NCBI RefSeq assembly: GCF_001707755.1
Contig: NZ_MBDL01000012.1
Coordinates: 62,001 to 126,000, forward strand
Direction of reading: 5' to 3'
Length of the DNA stretch: 64,000 nt
From: Acinetobacter celticus
GTDB taxonomy: Bacteria > Pseudomonadota > Gammaproteobacteria > Pseudomonadales > Moraxellaceae
The translations under genes and the position numbers were made by a program. A model generated the notes under the pieces. The model made no database searches, was not told where the DNA came from, and saw nothing but the letters and a program-made list of their open reading frames with translations. Numbering within the stretch: the first letter of the stretch is position 1; each line of letters opens with the position of its first letter. This document shows positions 39,986-48,928 of the stretch, piece by piece.

Positions 39986-40798
39986 AGGAGTACTAAAAAT
40001 TTATCTTTAATAGCGCTAAATATATGGAATAAAACCATTCACATCAATGCGCCAGAATCACCTCTCATCTTCTCAAATGGACGTATTTTGGGGCTTAATT
40101 CTTTGTTTTAATGAATAAAACTGACAATACACTTTATTTATCTTCTATATATACCTTTTTTATCTTTCTATATCTAAAAAAACGAATAATCCTAAATTAT
40201 TTGCTTCATTGATTAGGTGGAAAATCGATTTACTGCTTCATTTTTCTCACTATAAATCTGATCAAAAATCCCTCTGTTAACCAAATATTTTTTGTACGCT
40301 GGCTAAAATTCGAATAGAGATCGTGTACCTCAATCCAATTCTTTGACATTTTAATCGCATTTTTTACCAGCTCTTTCACTTTAGCCTTGTTCGTCGCAGG
40401 CTCTTCCAGTGCAGATCATCAACAGAAATGAGAAGGTTTTACGCGCTGTTTAATAAAACATAAATAAATAGAATAATCAGCCAGTTATAATATTAAATTC
40501 TTAGGTTTTATTTCCCAACGATATCTAAAAAATTGCTATCCATTGCTCATTTTTTGCTAAATCAGTCACAGTAAGCCTCATCTCTTCACGGAATCTCCAT
40601 ACTTGTTTGTTACAAAGTATCTTAGCAAGTATAAACGTGCTGAATTTGGTGTATTGTTAATCATCTTTCTTTATCTTTTTGCAACAACCGTGACGCAGTT
40701 CCGTATTTTTATTGCAAAAGATGGTTAAATCGTAGTATTAATATTAAAAAATAACCAAGTTCAACTGGTTTAAGGATTTAAAAAGGGGAATCTTTAAC
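39986..40798. other. Gene-poor intergenic region, 813 bases
   Basis: The region contains no intact gene. On the - strand, an open stretch at 40230-40415 (61 residues, no start codon, preceded by two TGA stops) reads like the tail of a coding sequence (KVKELVKNAIKMSKNWIEVH) and may be a relic. The rest is A+T-rich and holds the promoter of the small secreted protein gene, with a ribosome site AAAAGGGG at 40781-40788. Confidence 0.45.
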
Positions 40799-41095
40799 AT
40801 GAAATCATCTTTATTTTCTACACTATTTTTAGTTTTAGGCCTAACCATCGCACAAGCTGGACATACAGCGGCCATTAGTAAATCTACAAATAGTAAGACA
40901 GCATTGCCTGCTGAAAAAATATCCTTAATTGAAAAAGCGATTCATCAACAAAAAATTGAAGGTAAATTGCATTCAGATGACAATTTAAAAGTCTTAACTG
41001 CACTTAAAGTAGCACCGACACAGAATTTTTTTGCATCACAAAATCAAAGTTTTACCCGCTTTGTACAAGCTTTATTTACACCCAATAACTCTTAA
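40799..41095 (+). CDS. Small secreted protein of unknown function
   Basis: The 98-aa product has a signal peptide (MKSSLFSTLFLVLGLTIAQA) and a mature part of about 78 residues, rich in Lys, Ser, Asn and Gln, with two amphipathic helices predicted by eye and no Cys. I recognise no family. A strong ribosome site (AAAAGGGG) and a strong terminator just downstream argue that it is a real single-gene unit. It would be periplasmic. Confidence 0.65.
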   Translation: MKSSLFSTLFLVLGLTIAQAGHTAAISKSTNSKTALPAEKISLIEKAIHQQKIEGKLHSDDNLKVLTALKVAPTQNFFASQNQSFTRFVQALFTPNNS

Positions 41096-41135
41096 ATTTT
41101 CTTCAGCTTCATTCCCTTTTTGAAGCCTGATGCTC

Positions 41136-41184
41136 AGCCTAGTCACTGAATGTTGAATTTAGCATTAAGTGACTAGGCTTTTTC
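41136..41184 (+). terminator. Terminator of the small secreted protein gene
   Basis: A 12-bp stem (AGCCTAGTCACT / AGTGACTAGGCT) encloses a 20-base loop with a further small stem (AATG/CATT), followed by TTTTT. It precedes gltX by about 40 bases. Confidence 0.85.
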
Positions 41185-41225
41185 GTTATAATAGTCTCAA
41201 TTTACATTCCGAATAATACTCAGTT

Positions 41226-42734
41226 ATGACCGTCCGTACCCGTATTGCACCGTCTCCTACTGGCTTTCCTCATGTTGGTACAGCCTATATCGCTTTATTT
41301 AACCTGTGTTTTGCAAAACAACATGGTGGCGAATTTATTCTGCGTATTGAAGATACCGACCAACTACGCTCTACACCTGAATCTGAAAAAATGATTTTAG
41401 ATTCATTGCGTTGGTTAGGTCTGAATTGGTCGGAAGGCCCAGATATTGGTGGCCCACACGCGCCTTACCGCCAGTCTGAACGTATGGGTATTTATAAACA
41501 ATACGCACTTGAATTAGTTGAAAAAGGCCATGCTTTCTACTGTTTTGCAACAACAGAAGAGCTAGACCAAATGCGTGCAGAGCAACAGGCACGCGGTGAG
41601 TCTCCACGCTATGACGGTCGCGGTTTACTGCTTTCTAATGAAGAAGTACAACGTCGCTTGGCCGCTGGCGATGATCATGTGATTCGCATGAAAATACCGA
41701 CTGAAGGTATTTGTAAATTTGACGATATGCTTCGTGGTGAAGTGGAAATCCCATGGGCACAAGTGGATATGCAAATTTTGCTTAAAACCGATGGTTTGCC
41801 AACCTATCATTTAGCAAACGTTGTCGATGATCATTTAATGGAAATCACTCACGTCATTCGTGGTGAAGAATGGATTCCATCAGCACCAAAACACCAGTTG
41901 TTGTACCAGTATTTTGGTTGGGATATGCCAGTGCTTTGCCACATGCCTTTACTACGTAATCCTGACAAATCAAAGTTATCTAAACGTAAAAACCCAACAT
42001 CCATCAATTACTACAAAGATATTGGGGTTTTACCAGAAGCCTTGCTGAACTATTTGGGTCGTATGGGTTGGTCAATGCCAGATGAAAGTGAAAAATTTGC
42101 TTTGTCTGAAATGATTGAACACTTTGATATTAAGCGTGTATCACTGGGTGGCCCAATCTTTGATGTGGAAAAACTGAATTGGCTCAATGGTCAGTGGATT
42201 AAAGGTTTAACCCCTGCCGAATTACTCAATACTTTATTGGCATGGAAATCTGACCGTCAAACGTTGGAAGATATTGCCGCAGCCATTCAGCCACGTATTA
42301 ATTTACTTTCTGAAGCAGTGAATTGGGCGGGTTTCTATTTCAACCAATTCCCAACACTGCATAAAGCACAGTTTGAAAGCAAAAAATTGACTGAAGAGCA
42401 AGTTCGCCAAAGTCTACAATTTGCCATTTGGCGTCTAGAAAGCTTATTCACGTGGAACAATGACACTGTGAGTCAAACGCTTATGGATTTAGCCAATCAG
42501 ATGGAAGTGAAGCTACGTGATTTCATGCCTGCATTCTTTATTGCCATTGCAGGTTCAACATCTTCAACGCCAGTGATGCAATCTATGGTGACCATTGGCC
42601 CAGATTTAACCTTTGCGCGTTTACGTCATGCCCTTGAAATTGTGGGCGGGCCGAGTAAAAAAGAAGCAAAAGTCTGGGAAAAACTCAATGAAAGCTTAAA
42701 ATTGCCGAAAAATGACGCAGTTGATGACGCTTAA
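41226..42734 (+). CDS. gltX: Glutamyl-tRNA synthetase
   Basis: The enzyme charges tRNA-Glu with glutamate. The 502-aa class I synthetase begins with [17 protein letters not shown] (HIGH-type motif at about 12-18), has the [12 protein letters not shown] block, [15 protein letters not shown], and the KMSKS-type motif as KLSKRK near residue 254. The C-terminal anticodon-binding region ends near residue 500. Length fits the bacterial enzyme. The spacer after it contains a promoter for the tRNAs, one of which is its own substrate. Confidence 0.97.
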   Translation: MTVRTRIAPSPTGFPHVGTAYIALFNLCFAKQHGGEFILRIEDTDQLRSTPESEKMILDSLRWLGLNWSEGPDIGGPHAPYRQSERMGIYKQYALELVEKGHAFYCFATTEELDQMRAEQQARGESPRYDGRGLLLSNEEVQRRLAAGDDHVIRMKIPTEGICKFDDMLRGEVEIPWAQVDMQILLKTDGLPTYHLANVVDDHLMEITHVIRGEEWIPSAPKHQLLYQYFGWDMPVLCHMPLLRNPDKSKLSKRKNPTSINYYKDIGVLPEALLNYLGRMGWSMPDESEKFALSEMIEHFDIKRVSLGGPIFDVEKLNWLNGQWIKGLTPAELLNTLLAWKSDRQTLEDIAAAIQPRINLLSEAVNWAGFYFNQFPTLHKAQFESKKLTEEQVRQSLQFAIWRLESLFTWNNDTVSQTLMDLANQMEVKLRDFMPAFFIAIAGSTSSTPVMQSMVTIGPDLTFARLRHALEIVGGPSKKEAKVWEKLNESLKLPKNDAVDDA

Positions 42735-42746
42735 TTGATTTTTTAG

Positions 42747-42775
42747 TTGACGAGTGCGCGTTATATCCATAATAT
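42747..42775 (+). promoter_or_regulatory. Promoter of the tRNA-Ala / tRNA-Glu unit
   Basis: TTGACG and TAATAT are separated by exactly 17 bases, and the tRNA begins 17 bases after the end of the -10 box, with a G+C-rich segment between (AGCGCTC) as in growth-rate-controlled stable RNA promoters. This is the best promoter match seen in the window. Confidence 0.8.
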
Positions 42776-42791
42776 AGCGCTCACACAGACT

Positions 42792-42867
42792 GGGGTCATA
42801 GCTCAGTTGGTAGAGCGCTACAATGGCATTGTAGAGGTCAGGAGTTCGATCCTCCTTGACTCCACCA
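42792..42867 (+). tRNA. tRNA-Ala, anticodon GGC
   Basis: The 76-base gene folds as a normal cloverleaf: acceptor GGGGTCA/TGACTCC, D arm GCTC...GAGC, anticodon stem CTACA/TGTAG with loop ATGGCAT (anticodon GGC), T arm AGGAG-TTCGATC-CTCCT and an encoded CCA end. It decodes GCC and GCU alanine codons. Confidence 0.97.
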
Positions 42868-42897
42868 AATAACGTTTTACCTGTGTATGCCTCAATT

Positions 42898-42973
42898 GTC
42901 CCTATCGTCTAGAGGCCTAGGACATCGCCCTTTCACGGCGGTAACCGGGGTTCGAATCCCCGTAGGGACGCCA
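42898..42973 (+). tRNA. tRNA-Glu, anticodon TTC
   Basis: The 76-base gene has acceptor GTCCCTA/TAGGGAC, an anticodon loop CTTTCAC reading TTC, the T arm CCGGG...CCCGT and an encoded CCA. It reads GAA and GAG. It follows tRNA-Ala by 30 bases and is the substrate of the GltX encoded just upstream. Confidence 0.97.
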
Positions 42974-42997
42974 TATTCAAGATGGCGACATCTTAGT

Positions 42998-43030
42998 AAA
43001 AAACCCAAGCATTATGACTTGGGTTTTTTA
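42998..43030 (+). terminator. Terminator after the tRNA genes
   Basis: A 12-bp stem (AAAAAACCCAAG / CTTGGGTTTTTT) with an 8-base loop ends the tRNA transcript 25 bases after the CCA of tRNA-Glu. Confidence 0.88.
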
Positions 43031-43125
43031 TTGCCTGTTATTTATGAGCTGCGTTTTCTAAAGCTTTTTTGCTTTCTGCGCCATTCCGATTAAAATAAGC
43101 AATAGATTAAAATTATGGAGTTGTA

Positions 43126-43467
43126 ATGCAATACCGTTGCCCTCAATGTCAAAGCCCGAAAATTATGCCACAAGCCCAAGCTGGAGCACCTGCTGCTCGA
43201 CCAGTCGTGCCTAAAAGTTTGGTTTTTTTAATTCCAGCCATCTTTGTGCTCTTGCTTTTGGTACTCATCAGTATTGCAATGTGGATTTTTGGTAATGGTG
43301 CAGGTTCGACACTACAAGTCGCGACTGTAGTGGTCTTTATTGTATGTGTGATTGCAGGCTTTTTGTTTTACCGAGATTTACCCGATTTTAAAATTTCTAT
43401 GCAGGCCTTTATGCAATCCCAAAAAAAATGGAAATGCCGTGAATGTAATCACGAGTGGGAAAGCTAA
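43126..43467 (+). CDS. Membrane protein with a zinc ribbon split between its ends
   Basis: The 113-aa protein has CPQC at residues 5-8 and CREC near residue 105 (WKCRECNHEW), with two hydrophobic segments (about 33-55 and 62-82) between. Two CxxC knuckles at opposite ends could join in one zinc ribbon on the cytoplasmic side of a two-helix hairpin. A GGAG site stands five bases before the ATG. I recognise no function; it is a single gene after the tRNAs. Confidence 0.7.
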   Translation: MQYRCPQCQSPKIMPQAQAGAPAARPVVPKSLVFLIPAIFVLLLLVLISIAMWIFGNGAGSTLQVATVVVFIVCVIAGFLFYRDLPDFKISMQAFMQSQKKWKCRECNHEWES

Positions 43468-43502
43468 TTTCAGCATCCTCACGTCTCAATTCACATCAGT
43501 GC

Positions 43503-44468
43503 TTAATGCTGATGTGAATTTGAGTGATCATGTAAATCATCTGCTTTTACAATAAGCTCAGACTGTTTTTCGTCGTGAATATGTGAGTGCGCAACACATT
43601 CATCATCTTCTATTTGTAGCGTCATTTCCGTAATACCATGCTCATGGCTCAGCACTTCCATCGCTTCACGATAGAGCATGTTCCAATTTGCATGAGGTGC
43701 AAATAAATGCACGGTCAAATGTATGTTTTTAGAGGTAATCGCCCAGACTTTTAACTGGTGGATACTTTCCACACCCTTTAAGCTCAATAAATCGTTCCGC
43801 AATTTTTCAATATCAATTTCTTCTGGCACACCTTCCAATAAAATATTAATACTTTGTTTCAGTAACACCCATGTCCGTGGTAACACCCAGAAACCAATCA
43901 ATACCGCAATCAGCGTATCAACCCACACCCAACCCGTAAAATAAATCACTACAGCACCAAGAATCACCCCAACGGAACCCACAGCATCACTCAATACTTC
44001 GAGATACGCTCCTTTTACATTCAGACTATCTTGCGAACTGGAAAATAAAATTCGCATGGAAATTAAGTTAATGATCAAGCCAATAATCGCCACAATCATC
44101 ATACCAGTGCTTTGAATTTCAGCTGGTGTAGAAAAGCGTTGATAAGCCTCATATAAAATATACATCGCCACAATAAATAGCATCGAGGCATTAAACAACG
44201 CGGCTAAAATCTCAAAACGTTGATAACCAAATGTACGCTTATTGTCTGCGGGGAGTTTACCAATCTTAATCGCAACCAAAGCAATGGCTAAGGCCGCCGC
44301 ATCAGTAAACATGTGCGCCGCATCGGAAAGCAAGGCCAAACTTTGGGTGAGAAAACCAGCAATGACTTCTATAACTAAAAAAGTAGAGGTAAGAATCAAC
44401 GCAAATGTTAACTTCTTCGCATTTCCTTCGGTGACGACTGCATGTGAATGTTCATGATCATGGCTCAT
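43503..44468 (-). CDS. Cation diffusion facilitator family exporter (CzcD-like)
   Basis: The 321-aa protein has six predicted membrane helices and the CDF metal-binding pattern HxxxD: ALLSDAAHMFTDA in helix II and SDAVGSVGVILGAV in helix V. A cytoplasmic C-terminal domain is present (EGVPEEIDIEKLRNDL). His-rich tails at both ends (HDHEHSH; HDHSNSHQH) fit zinc, cobalt or cadmium export out of the cytoplasm in exchange for protons. The start is ATG 44468; an upstream TTG gives a three-residue longer form. Convergent with the zinc-ribbon gene; no regulator lies next to it. Confidence 0.9.
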   Translation of the reverse strand: MSHDHEHSHAVVTEGNAKKLTFALILTSTFLVIEVIAGFLTQSLALLSDAAHMFTDAAALAIALVAIKIGKLPADNKRTFGYQRFEILAALFNASMLFIVAMYILYEAYQRFSTPAEIQSTGMMIVAIIGLIINLISMRILFSSSQDSLNVKGAYLEVLSDAVGSVGVILGAVVIYFTGWVWVDTLIAVLIGFWVLPRTWVLLKQSINILLEGVPEEIDIEKLRNDLLSLKGVESIHQLKVWAITSKNIHLTVHLFAPHANWNMLYREAMEVLSHEHGITEMTLQIEDDECVAHSHIHDEKQSELIVKADDLHDHSNSHQH

Positions 44469-44899
44469 TATTGTCAACTTTATTTGCAGATGAGTATATT
44501 TAAGACTAACAAGAGATCGGTAAGTAATAAAATTACACTAAGAGCATTATTTATATGATTTGTACCAACTTTATTTTAATCCGAACGATACATTAAAATT
44601 TCAATTACCAAATGAACACGGATAGAGTTTTTTAAATTTAGAGCGCTACAAATTAAAAAAACAGTTCACATTTTTATTAAATGAGTGCTTACGATCATTC
44701 AGTATAAGAATTCACATCACTTTAAATCTCAAAACACCACATAGTCACTGATTGAGCCTATTCAGCCCTTTATTCATATTAGTTTTTAAGTTGCTTCATT
44801 TAGAAAATAAACAACAAAAAGTAACGTGAAAATACTTTTACTTACGTTAAGTTAAACAATAGCGCACAAAAAAACGTAACGCTTATAAAGGAGTTCAGC
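44469..44899. other. Intergenic region between divergent genes, 431 bases
   Basis: The region holds the promoters of the CDF exporter (-) and the Sel1-repeat gene (+). The element TAACGT occurs at 44822 and its inverse ACGTTA at 44844, with a further ACGTAAC at 44874, which might be an operator, but spacing is not regular enough to claim. No gene is visible. Confidence 0.35.
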
Positions 44900-45313
44900 A
44901 TGATCAAACAATTTATAAAAATGATCAGTTCTACTTTGTTACACCCTTCAGTCCAAGAGGTGCAAGGAATGCAGACCACTTTACTGGAAGCCAATCACGA
45001 CTATGCACAAGGTCAATATTTCGAACATCTCGCCTATCAACATCATCAAGATTTCTTATTGCACCATGCAGAGAATTCGACCGATTTATCTCAAGCCGAT
45101 TACCGCAATGCCATGTGGAACTTTTTACGCGCTGCCTTAAGAGGTCATCAAGAAGCGCAATACAAATTAGGCATCGGTTATCTCCATGGAGAATTGGGGC
45201 TAGACAAAAATTTTAGTCATGCTGAATTTTGGCTAAAAAAGGCAACAGACCAAGGTCATCACACTGCAAAACATGAACTTCTTCAAACCTATGAAAAAAT
45301 TGCCTTTTCTTAA
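44900..45313 (+). CDS. Sel1-repeat protein
   Basis: The 137-aa protein has at least one clear Sel1-like repeat near its C-terminus (HQEAQYKLGIGYLHGELGLDKN, then HAEFWLKKATDQGH, residues about 85-125), an alpha-alpha hairpin used for protein contacts. There is no signal peptide. The start has a very good ribosome site (AAAGGAG, six bases before ATG). Function unknown; Sel1 proteins often act as adaptors. Confidence 0.75.
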   Translation: MIKQFIKMISSTLLHPSVQEVQGMQTTLLEANHDYAQGQYFEHLAYQHHQDFLLHHAENSTDLSQADYRNAMWNFLRAALRGHQEAQYKLGIGYLHGELGLDKNFSHAEFWLKKATDQGHHTAKHELLQTYEKIAFS

Positions 45314-45320
45314 ATATCTT

Positions 45321-45359
45321 AAATAAAAAAACCAGCGCGAAGGCTGGTTTTTTTATTTA
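45321..45359. terminator. Shared bidirectional terminator
   Basis: A stem of at least 12 bp (AAAAAAACCAGC / GCTGGTTTTTTT) with loop GCGAAG stands between the converging Sel1-repeat gene and ettA. T-runs occur on both sides, so it can end both transcripts. Confidence 0.88.
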
Positions 45360-45374
45360 AAGCAAGATTAGGGA

Positions 45375-47036
45375 TTAACCACCAATTTTGCGATATTTTT
45401 GACGCTTAGCTGTTAAATCATCACCATCACGTTTACGACGATATTCTTCAAACTCGTGATAGTTACCCGTGAAAAATTCAGGCGTTTCAGTTTCAAATGA
45501 CAAGATATGCGTTGCAATACGGTCAAGGAACCAACGGTCATGCGATACCACCATTACTGTACCTGGGAAGACAAGAATTGCATCCTCAAGTGCACGTAAA
45601 GTTTCAATATCCAAGTCGTTCGACGGCTCATCCAGTAAGATTACGTTTGCGCCCATTTGCAGGATTTTCGCAAGTTGTAAACGGTTACGCTCACCACCTG
45701 ACAATTCGCCTACGCGTTTTTGCTGATCTTGGCCTTTAAAGTTAAAGCGACCAATATAGGCACGAGATGCAATTTCGTAGTCACCAATTTTTAAGATATC
45801 CAAACCGCCAGAAACTTCTTCCCAAACCGTTTTGTTGTTATCTAAGGTATCACGAATTTGCCCCACGTAAGCCACTTTAACCGACTCGCCCAGTACCATC
45901 GTACCTGTGTCTGGTTGTTGCTCACCTGTCATCATACGGAATAGTGTAGTTTTACCCGCACCGTTCGGACCGACAATACCCACAATTGCTGTTGGTGGCA
46001 CTGTAAAGGTTAAATCTTTATACAGTAAACGACCATCAAACGATTTGCTGATACCTTCAACTTCTACAACCTTGTTTCCTAAACGCGGACCAGGTGGAAT
46101 GTAGATTTCTGAAGTTTCGTTACGTTGTTGGAATTCACGCGAGTTCAGCTCTTCAAAACGCTCCATACGCGCTTTGTTTTTCTTTTGCTGACCTTTAGCA
46201 TTTGAACGAACCCATTCAAGTTCTTTTTTCAAGGCTTTAGCAAAAGACTCTTCTTGCTTATTCTCTTGCTCTAAACGCGCAGTTTTTTGCTCAAGCCAAG
46301 ACGTATAGTTCCCTTGATAAGGAATACCCATACCGCGGTCAAGCTCAAGAATCCACTCTGCAACGTTATCTAAGAAATAACGGTCATGCGTAATGGCGAC
46401 AATTGTACCTGCGAAGTCTTTCAAGAAACGTTCCAACCATGACACAGACTCTGCGTCCAAATGGTTCGTCGGTTCATCTAGAAGCAACATGTCAGGTTTA
46501 GAGAGAAGCAAACGACACAATGCAACACGGCGACGTTCACCACCTGAAAGCAGATTGACGTCCGCATCCCAAGCTGGCAGGTTCAAAGCTGCAGCTGCTT
46601 GATCCATTTGGTTGCCAAGGTTATGCGCATCCCAAGCATGGATAATAGCTTCTAGCTTCTCTTGTTCTTTTGCAAGTTTGTCAAAGTCAGCATCTTCCGC
46701 CGCATATTCAGCAAACACTTCATCAAGACGTGCCAAAGCATCTAATGGTTCACGTAAACCATCTTCAACGTTACCGCGAACATCTTTATTTGGATCTAAT
46801 GGTGGCTCTTGCTCAAGGTAACCGATTTTAATACCCGGTTGCGCACGCGCCTCACCTGAGAAATCTTTATCTACGCCAGCCATAATACGAAGCAAGGTAG
46901 ATTTACCTGCACCGTTTAAACCAAGCACACCAATTTTTGCGCCTGGGAAAAATGATAAAGAGATGTCTTTTAAGATTTCGCGTTTCGGCGGAACCATCTT
47001 CGACACACGGTTCATCGTGTAAATATATTGGGCCAC
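45375..47036 (-). CDS. ettA: Energy-dependent translational throttle protein (ABC-F)
   Basis: EttA binds the ribosomal E site and gates the first peptide bonds according to ATP level. The 553-aa protein has two ABC domains: GLNGAGKST, LSGGERRRVALCRLL, LLLDEPTNHLDAES and GPNGAGKTT, LSGGERNRLQLAKIL, LLDEPSNDLDIET, with the arm and linker typical of EttA. It lacks membrane segments. I start at GTG 47036 because AGAGGAG stands six bases upstream and the peptide then begins VAQYIYTMNRV, as in E. coli EttA; the longer frame would add 20 unsupported residues. Confidence 0.95.
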   Translation of the reverse strand: MAQYIYTMNRVSKMVPPKREILKDISLSFFPGAKIGVLGLNGAGKSTLLRIMAGVDKDFSGEARAQPGIKIGYLEQEPPLDPNKDVRGNVEDGLREPLDALARLDEVFAEYAAEDADFDKLAKEQEKLEAIIHAWDAHNLGNQMDQAAAALNLPAWDADVNLLSGGERRRVALCRLLLSKPDMLLLDEPTNHLDAESVSWLERFLKDFAGTIVAITHDRYFLDNVAEWILELDRGMGIPYQGNYTSWLEQKTARLEQENKQEESFAKALKKELEWVRSNAKGQQKKNKARMERFEELNSREFQQRNETSEIYIPPGPRLGNKVVEVEGISKSFDGRLLYKDLTFTVPPTAIVGIVGPNGAGKTTLFRMMTGEQQPDTGTMVLGESVKVAYVGQIRDTLDNNKTVWEEVSGGLDILKIGDYEIASRAYIGRFNFKGQDQQKRVGELSGGERNRLQLAKILQMGANVILLDEPSNDLDIETLRALEDAILVFPGTVMVVSHDRWFLDRIATHILSFETETPEFFTGNYHEFEEYRRKRDGDDLTAKRQKYRKIGG

Positions 47037-47346
47037 GTAGGACTCCTCTATAAAAAAAGCAACATTCGCAAAATAACGATAACATTTTACGAACAAATAT
47101 TTGGGACATTATACGATGAAAGCACCGAAAAAATAAGGCATAGCTCGCATCTTCAATAGAATGTTACAACTATTGAATAGTTTAAATTTTATACATGCAG
47201 TTGCATGCTTAAATCTGTTCAGCTAAATGCTGAAAAATCATCAGCATTATCAGTAAATAAGATATTCAATTCTATAAATATGCACTTTTATTCATATAGA
47301 TACCTGATAAACTGTTTAAATAACCAACTCACGAAGATGATGAAAA
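47037..47346. other. Intergenic region between divergent ettA and metY, 310 bases
   Basis: The spacer holds two promoters. A perfect 8-bp inverted repeat (AATGCTGA / TCAGCATT, 7-base spacer) lies at 47226-47248, and a second palindrome (ATGCA-GT-TGCAT) near 47194-47205. Either may be an operator. No riboswitch fold that I can defend. Confidence 0.4.
47226..47248. promoter_or_regulatory. Inverted repeat upstream of metY
   Basis: AATGCTGA and TCAGCATT form a perfect inverted repeat, 98 bases before the metY ATG. A repressor or LysR-type site controlling sulfur genes would look like this, but no regulator is next to it. Confidence 0.35.
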
Positions 47347-48624
47347 ATGACTTATAAAGATGAAACTTTAGCGATTCACGCAGGTTACTCACCCGAAGCG
47401 ACCACTAAAGCTGTGGCTGTACCTATTTATCAAACCACATCTTATGCTTTTGATAATACTCAACATGGGGCCGATTTATTTGATTTAAAGGTGCAAGGCA
47501 ATATCTACACTCGCATTATGAATCCAACCACAGCCGTTCTTGAACAGCGTGTTGCTTCATTAGAAGGTGGGATTGGCGCTTTAGCATTGGCCTCAGGTAT
47601 GGCCGCCATCACCTACGCCATTCAAACCATTGCCGAAGCGGGCGATAATATTGCCTCTGTTTCTACCCTTTATGGTGGCACTTACAATCTTTTTGCGCAC
47701 ACTTTACCCAAGCAAGGCATTGAAGTGCGTTTCTTTGATTATCAAAACCCAGAAGCATTGCGCGGTTTAATTGATGAAAAAACCAAATTGGTCTTTGTCG
47801 AATCCATTGGTAACCCACTGGGTAATATCATTGACCTAGAAGCCATCGCTAAAATTGCCCATGAATATGGTGTACCTGTTGTCGTAGACAATACTGTAGC
47901 GACCCCTGTACTGCAAAAATCTTTCGATTTTGGCGCAGATATTGTGGTGCATTCATTGACCAAATACATTGGTGGTCACGGCAACTCTATTGGTGGCATT
48001 ATCGTCGATAGCGGTAAATTTCCATGGGGCAAATACCCAGAACGCTTCAAAGTACTCAATACACCCGACCCAAGTTATCACGGGGTTAACTATGTCGAAG
48101 CTTTAGGTGAAGCAGCCTACATTGCCCGCGCCCGCGTGGTTCCTTTACGAAACACTGGCGCAGCCATTAGCCCACACAACGTCTTTTTAATTCTGCAAGG
48201 CTTAGAAACCCTCAGCTTACGTATGGAACGCCATACTGAAAATGCCCTGAAAGTAGCCGAATATCTACAAGCGCACCCTAAAGTAAAATGGGTCAACTAT
48301 GCAGGCCTCAAAAATCACCCACAACATGCCTTGGCGCAAAAATATGTCAAAGGCAAACCATCGGCAATTTTATCTTTTGGCGTGCAAGATGGCTTAGATG
48401 GCGGCACACGCTTTATTGACTCACTGCAATTATTCACGCGATTAGTGAATATTGGTGATGCAAAAAGTTTGGCTTGCCACCCTGCCACCACCACGCATCG
48501 TCAGTTGAATGAAGCAGAACTTAAAGCGGCAGGCGTGAGTATAGACATGGTTCGCCTTTCAGTCGGTATTGAGCATATCGATGACTTAATTGCCGATTTA
48601 GAGCAAGCACTCGCCAGCGTTTAA
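47347..48624 (+). CDS. metY: O-acetylhomoserine sulfhydrylase
   Basis: The enzyme makes homocysteine from O-acetylhomoserine and sulfide, with pyridoxal phosphate. The 425-aa protein opens with DETLAIHAGYSPEATTKAVAVPIYQTTSYAF, has the PLP pocket SGMAAI and YGGTYNLF, and the lysine Schiff base at Lys206 in HSLTKYIGGHG. The C-terminal VRLSVGIEHIDDLIADL block is normal. Its promoter region is shared with ettA. An alternative reading as O-succinylhomoserine-using MetZ is less likely given the family pattern. Confidence 0.93.
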   Translation: MTYKDETLAIHAGYSPEATTKAVAVPIYQTTSYAFDNTQHGADLFDLKVQGNIYTRIMNPTTAVLEQRVASLEGGIGALALASGMAAITYAIQTIAEAGDNIASVSTLYGGTYNLFAHTLPKQGIEVRFFDYQNPEALRGLIDEKTKLVFVESIGNPLGNIIDLEAIAKIAHEYGVPVVVDNTVATPVLQKSFDFGADIVVHSLTKYIGGHGNSIGGIIVDSGKFPWGKYPERFKVLNTPDPSYHGVNYVEALGEAAYIARARVVPLRNTGAAISPHNVFLILQGLETLSLRMERHTENALKVAEYLQAHPKVKWVNYAGLKNHPQHALAQKYVKGKPSAILSFGVQDGLDGGTRFIDSLQLFTRLVNIGDAKSLACHPATTTHRQLNEAELKAAGVSIDMVRLSVGIEHIDDLIADLEQALASV

Positions 48625-48928
48625 TTTTTCTGATTGCTAAGAGTCTTCTTCGTTCAATGAGGAAGGCTTTTTTTATCGTTAAATTTTTCTTAAGTATTCC
48701 CTTGCTTTATTTTTTATTCATGGTAAAAATTGACTATAGAGATGCTTTATTTTAGAGCAAATACTCTAAATTTATTTGTAAATTCAACAAGTTAAATTAT
48801 AGATTTTCAAATCAAATCCGCTATCATAGCCTCACGGAACAATGCTGACTTTCGATAAGTAAAGACAGTATGTATGAGCAATAAAAACAAATGTACTGAA
48901 TCCATTTATTCAGATCAGGGAACTAAAC
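48625..48928. other. Intergenic region upstream of acr1, 304 bases
   Basis: Apart from the metY terminator at its left end, this A+T-rich region holds the acr1 promoter. CAGGGAAC just before the GTG start is a modest ribosome site. No other feature is supported. Confidence 0.4.
48641..48676 (+). terminator. Terminator after metY
   Basis: AGTCTTC pairs with GAAGGCT (one T-G pair) around a longer loop and is followed by TTTTTTT. It lies 17 bases after the metY stop. Confidence 0.75.

Noticed and set aside
47037..47096. Longer ettA start
   Set aside because: The extra 20 residues do not match EttA, and AGAGGAG directs translation to GTG 47036.
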